From: Uruburuella testudinis
GTDB lineage: Bacteria; Pseudomonadota; Gammaproteobacteria; Burkholderiales; Neisseriaceae
Length of the DNA stretch: 64,000 nucleotides
Assembly (NCBI RefSeq): GCF_022870865.1
Contig: NZ_CP091508.1
Span: 992,001-1,056,000, forward strand
Reading direction: 5' to 3'
Shown piece after piece: positions 60,846 through 64,000 of this stretch; position 1 is the first letter of the stretch, and every line of letters starts with the position of its first letter. The notes beneath the pieces were generated by a model. It made no database searches. It saw nothing but the letters and a program-made list of their open reading frames with translations, and was not told where the DNA came from. The translations under genes were made by a program, and so were the position numbers.

Positions 60846-61210
60846 CTGCCAACTTGGGTGGAAATACTGGCGGCAAGTTGGCCTTTAGAAAAGACTGGCT
60901 AAAATCACGCGGCCTGTTTGCCAAAGACCTCAATTGCGTAGTCGCACGCGGCGACAGCATGGAGCCGACCATCAACAGCAAAGACACGCTATTGGTAGAT
61001 ACCAGCAAAAACAACCCGCGCGACGGCCAGATTTATGTGATACGCAGCAGCGATGTACTGTGGGTCAAACGTATCCAACGCCAAATCGACGGCTCGCTCT
61101 CGCTGATTTCCGACAATCCAACTTATGCGCCTATGCAGCTTAACCTCGACGACCACCCCGATATTCAGGTCATCGGCCAAGTGGTCCAAATCTCAAAAGA
61201 CCTGACATAA
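60791..61210 (+). pseudogene. Truncated S24-type phage repressor fused to antisense gpG sequence
   Basis: From about residue 14 the frame reads EVEVAANLGGNTGGKLAFRK, then VVARGDSMEPTINSKDTLLV, containing the Ser of the S24 dyad, and RDGQIYVIRSSDVLWVKRIQ with the Lys region. It ends VIGQVVQISKDL. The first 13-16 residues are antisense to the gpG remnant, and the whole N-terminal helix-turn-helix domain of a normal S24 repressor (about 100 residues) is missing. It may still be translated but cannot bind DNA as a repressor. Confidence 0.7.
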
Positions 61211-61224
61211 CAAAGGAAGACAAG

Positions 61225-61839
61225 ATGAAAACACTCACTTTATTAATCGCCGCTGCTTTTGCTTTGTCTGCGTGTGGCGGCCAAGCTGAAGCAACTGCCG
61301 AGCAAGCAACCACACAGGCTTCAGCAGCTCAAGCTGCCGAGCCGGTAGCAACCTTAAATCTTGATTGGGATACCTTCCGCAACAGGGTGGATGAAGATTT
61401 TGAATCAGCCGGTTTCGGTTTTGCCAAAATCCCGGCCAGCATGAAACCCGAAGGCGATGCCAATGCCGCCCGATTGACAGTCATGCTGCCAATCAATGAC
61501 AACTTGGTCGGCAATATCGCCTCCGACCCGGCCACCGGCAAATTGACCAGCATTACCGCCACCGTAGGTGCAAACGAGGATGCCGCCGAAAACCTGAAAA
61601 ACTTCAGCGCGGCAGCTTTAATGCTGAGTGCAGCAGCAGGCGATGACGGCAACAAAACCGTCGGCGGCAAAATCCTCAAAATGGCCGGAGATGCTGTCAA
61701 TGAATTTGCCAAGCAAACCGAAAAAGACAGTACCGCCAGCGTGAATAAAAACTTTGTTGAAAACGGCGTGAAATATGGCATTTTCGTCAGCGGCAGCATG
61801 CCGGTGATGATGTTTGCAGAGCCAGCGGAAAACAAATAA
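61225..61839 (+). CDS. Lipoprotein of unknown function
   Basis: A 204-residue precursor with lipobox ALSAC (Cys17) and an Ala/Thr/Gln-rich tether. The mature domain (LNLDWDTFRNRVDEDFESAG, FGFAKIPASMKPEGDANAAR, KNFVENGVKYGIFVSGSMPV) is not a family I recognise. AAAGGAAGACAAG precedes the ATG. It follows the S24 fragment by 14 bp, so it was part of a phage immunity operon; superinfection exclusion is a possible role but unproven. Confidence 0.68.
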   Translation: MKTLTLLIAAAFALSACGGQAEATAEQATTQASAAQAAEPVATLNLDWDTFRNRVDEDFESAGFGFAKIPASMKPEGDANAARLTVMLPINDNLVGNIASDPATGKLTSITATVGANEDAAENLKNFSAAALMLSAAAGDDGNKTVGGKILKMAGDAVNEFAKQTEKDSTASVNKNFVENGVKYGIFVSGSMPVMMFAEPAENK

Positions 61840-61852
61840 ACCGATAAGAGTA

Positions 61853-61880
61853 AGGCCGTCTAAAAGGATTTCAGACGGCT
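61853..61880. terminator. Degenerate inverted-DUS hairpin
   Basis: AAGGCCGTCTAAAAGG and TTTCAGACGGCTT, with one base change in each arm relative to the DUS. It separates the lipoprotein gene from the following two-gene unit. Confidence 0.6.
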
Positions 61881-61903
61881 TGATTGAAACAGAAAGGGAA
61901 ATA

Positions 61904-62983
61904 ATGACTGAAACAGCGAGTTATTCTTTTGAGGGTTTAACAATTGAAAAAATTATTACCCATCGTATTTATCCAAAAAATGAAAATAGGGAACGGGTCG
62001 AGCCCAAAATCAGTACACAGTTAATTACTTTGTCTGTTATAGCAAGAAGAACATTGGAAAGCAGGCTAACTAAAGCTTTGGGTAATAAATCTCATGGTAT
62101 TGAAATGTCAATTGCCAATACGGCTGAAAATAGTTTTTTTCAGATAGCGGCAGCCATGCAACTCAAAGATGAAGCGGAGTTTATTGGAGATTCTGCAAAA
62201 TTTGCCCACATGCTGACCGATGCACAGCTGAATACGAATGCACCGGGTGGTATTTTGTTGGTGTTAAAAGGCAGAGTTGGAGATACCGGCAAACCGTTTG
62301 TGTGCGTGATTAAGGCTGAGCCTCAAGATGGATTCAGAACCAAAGAAGAGGATGACTTTATCACGATTGAATTCTTAGAGGAATTATTGCTGACCGATTC
62401 AGCAAGACTATTCAAAATAGGTTTTTTAGTAGCCGAAACAGTAAGGTCGCAGGAGCAAATACAATCTGGGAATTATCGGGCTTTTTTGTATGATCATCTG
62501 ATGACACAAACGGAAACCAGACCAGCCGCTTCCTATTTCTACCAAGTTTTCTTGGGCATGAGTATAGCTGCTTCTTCGCGTAAGCTGACGCAGAATTTTT
62601 TTGAATGGACACGCAATTTTATCGACAATTCTGATTTAAGTGATGAGGCAAAGTTAGATACACATGAAGCATTGCGTGTTACATTAAAAAGTGCGGAAGC
62701 AACCATCAGCGTTAATGATTTTGCTCAAAATTATTTACCCGAAGACAAGCAAAAAGCTTATACAGAATTTATGATAGCTAAGGATTTTCCTCAAAATGCT
62801 GTAAGTAAGGATATTGAATATATTAAAACTCGTTTACGCAAACGGAGGTCTTACGGATTTAGTAACGGTGTAGTTATCTTGACTCCTCCCGAGCATACTC
62901 AAGACTATATGGAAATTGCGCCAACGGAAGATGGGGAATATACTGTTGTCACAATTAAAGGACAGTTACAACAACAAAAATGA
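61904..62983 (+). CDS. Nucleoid-associated protein (NA37/NdpA-like)
   Basis: A 359-residue protein. Family-type segments are GGILLVLKGRVGDTGKPFVC, VIKAEPQDGFRTKEEDDF, FEWTRNFIDNSDLSDEAKLD and a C-terminal EIAPTEDGEYTVVTIKG. These fit the 37-kDa nucleoid-associated protein (YejK/NdpA) superfamily, which binds DNA; short relatives occur in defence islands. AAAGGGAAATA precedes the ATG. Its TGA overlaps the next ATG (ATGA), so the two proteins are made together. The family call is by eye and should be tested by profile search. Confidence 0.6.
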   Translation: MTETASYSFEGLTIEKIITHRIYPKNENRERVEPKISTQLITLSVIARRTLESRLTKALGNKSHGIEMSIANTAENSFFQIAAAMQLKDEAEFIGDSAKFAHMLTDAQLNTNAPGGILLVLKGRVGDTGKPFVCVIKAEPQDGFRTKEEDDFITIEFLEELLLTDSARLFKIGFLVAETVRSQEQIQSGNYRAFLYDHLMTQTETRPAASYFYQVFLGMSIAASSRKLTQNFFEWTRNFIDNSDLSDEAKLDTHEALRVTLKSAEATISVNDFAQNYLPEDKQKAYTEFMIAKDFPQNAVSKDIEYIKTRLRKRRSYGFSNGVVILTPPEHTQDYMEIAPTEDGEYTVVTIKGQLQQQK

Positions 62984-63987
62984 GTGATATTGATGATTTC
63001 AAAAGCTATTTAGAAAGCCACCAAGCGGCATTTGCCGCTTGGGGTAGATTTGTGGCTGAAGAAATTCAAAATCAATTATCCAATGTCATTTCTCCTGTTC
63101 CGGTTGCCAATTTTCTAAAAATTGAAGCAAAGCCTAGAGTCAAAGAGATTTCTTCAGCTCTGGCCAAGATTGGCCGAAAAAATTACACTTCACCTCAAAC
63201 CCAAATGACTGACTTGGTCGGCGTACGTTTTGTGGTATTGCTTGCGGAACATATTCAAATAGTTTGTGAAATCATTGAATCCTCATCTCAGTGGAATGCT
63301 AAAGTTTCGAAAGATTTTGCAGATGAAATTCAGCAAAATCCCAAAGCATTTGACTATCAATCCAAACATTACGAGATTCGTCCTAAACAAGCATTCATTA
63401 CACCCGAAAATGTCAGCATCCCTGCTGATTTGTGCTGTGAAGTTCAGGTGCGTTCTTTACTCCAACATGCTTATGCAGAGCTGGTTCATGACAATATATA
63501 CAAGCCAGACGGCAATGTTCCAAAGAAAGCAGAGCGCGAAGTCGCGAAGAGCATGGCTTTGATGGAAACTACAGATGACTTATTTAGTCGTACTCTGGCA
63601 ATTTTGAAAGAAGCAAATCAACCACAAGAAGAACTTCTTCCCCAATTATCACAGCTTTATCAAGAGGAAATAGGGCTTGTTCCTGAAGTTGATAAAAAAA
63701 CCAATATGATTTTTCTAGAAACATTTCAATCCAGCATTGACCCTTCAAATATTCTTGCTAATATCCGGTCACTTTTGAATGAGAAGAAATATCTTGCTAA
63801 TCGGATAAAAGAAAATGCTGAAGAAATGTATTTTTTCAGTCAGCCAGCAGCTTTGTTGGTTTATTGGCTGATTGAGAAAGTTGGTGCAGATGAAGTATGG
63901 AAAAAATGGCCTTTACCTGCATACAGCAAAAACCTGAAATTAATTTGTACTGATCTGGATAAGCAACCATCCCATGAACACTTTTAA
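62980..63987 (+). CDS. RelA/SpoT-domain nucleotide synthetase
   Basis: A 335-residue protein with a synthetase domain in residues 45-175. It includes KPRVKEISSALAKIGRKNYT (ATP-binding basic stretch), MTDLVGVRFVVLLAE (D78, R83), the G-loop-like FDYQSKHYEIRP (126-130), EVQVRSLLQHAYAELVHD (E154, Q162, H163, E167). No hydrolase domain is present. The C-terminal 150 residues are helical and unique. Such stand-alone enzymes make (p)ppGpp or ppApp, or modify tRNA as ToxSAS/CapRel toxins. Coupling to a DNA-binding-type partner suggests a toxin or defence pair, with the partner as antidote or sensor. Confidence 0.8.
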   Translation: MSDIDDFKSYLESHQAAFAAWGRFVAEEIQNQLSNVISPVPVANFLKIEAKPRVKEISSALAKIGRKNYTSPQTQMTDLVGVRFVVLLAEHIQIVCEIIESSSQWNAKVSKDFADEIQQNPKAFDYQSKHYEIRPKQAFITPENVSIPADLCCEVQVRSLLQHAYAELVHDNIYKPDGNVPKKAEREVAKSMALMETTDDLFSRTLAILKEANQPQEELLPQLSQLYQEEIGLVPEVDKKTNMIFLETFQSSIDPSNILANIRSLLNEKKYLANRIKENAEEMYFFSQPAALLVYWLIEKVGADEVWKKWPLPAYSKNLKLICTDLDKQPSHEHF

Positions 63988-64000
63988 CCCGCATTAAAAG

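Overview
The window comes from a member of the Neisseriaceae, most likely a Neisseria-type species. The evidence is the dense DNA uptake sequence AGGCCGTCTGAA (the 'AG-DUS' dialect), very often arranged as inverted pairs that form terminators, together with Neisseria-like housekeeping genes. It does not look like N. meningitidis or N. gonorrhoeae, because the DUS dialect is AG rather than AT and there is an anaerobic pyruvate formate-lyase pair (pflB, pflA). No rRNA, tRNA or CRISPR array was found.

Region 1 (about 1-26,700) is chromosomal core. In order it holds a SPOR protein, a VOC/glyoxalase protein, dsbA, uppP, a three-gene ABC importer (lipoprotein receptor, permease, ATPase), a hemerythrin-like protein, a lipoprotein metallo-hydrolase, a GlxA-type regulator, a molybdopterin adenylyltransferase, a methylthioinosine-type phosphorylase, an inositol monophosphatase family gene, trmJ, a DUF1853 gene, tig, clpP, slyD, an Ala-rich lipoprotein, a GlcD-type flavin dehydrogenase, pflB-pflA, rnhA, a HIT protein and a Tat/lipoprotein LD-carboxypeptidase. 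The gaps carry two families of short interspersed repeats. R1 is about 165 bp with CTAGGGTGTCCTGA-type inverted ends and looks like a MITE. R2 is about 45-145 bp with ATACCCATTCA / TGAATGGGTAT ends. One R1 copy is nested inside an R2 copy.

Region 2 (about 26,900-32,020, minus strand) is a contact-dependent inhibition / two-partner secretion cassette array. It has a 5'-truncated TpsA/CdiA-like exoprotein ending in a pre-toxin (AENN) segment and a putative LHH nuclease, its SUKH-type immunity gene, a second promoterless cassette with the VENN motif and a different C-terminus, and the 3' part of a further unrecognised ORF. The two cassettes start at a shared boundary containing a DUS hairpin.

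Region 3 (about 32,020-60,500) is a Mu-like prophage in reverse orientation. Its left (repressor) end is at about 60.5 kb and its right (com/methyltransferase) end at about 32 kb. Early genes are a Cro/C1-type repressor, a BcepMu gp16-like protein, a winged helix protein, a DUF3102 protein, transposase A, ATPase B, several small ORFs, a DUF3164 protein, HU, GemA and Mor. Late genes are protease/scaffold, major head, head-tail genes, sheath, tube, tape measure, a P2/Mu-type baseplate, tail fibre, a NlpC/P60-like protein, Com and an adenine methyltransferase. Lysis, terminase, portal and head-morphogenesis genes are absent between Mor and the protease, so the prophage is probably defective. An opposite-strand membrane-protein moron sits beside the tape measure gene, and a C4-like structured RNA lies beside com.

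Region 4 (about 60,500-64,000) begins with the 3' remnant of a Mu-like gpG gene fused head-on to a truncated S24 repressor. A lipoprotein gene follows, then a translationally coupled pair: a nucleoid-associated (NA37-like) protein and a RelA/SpoT-domain nucleotide synthetase. This pair is the best candidate here for an undescribed phage-defence or toxin-type system.
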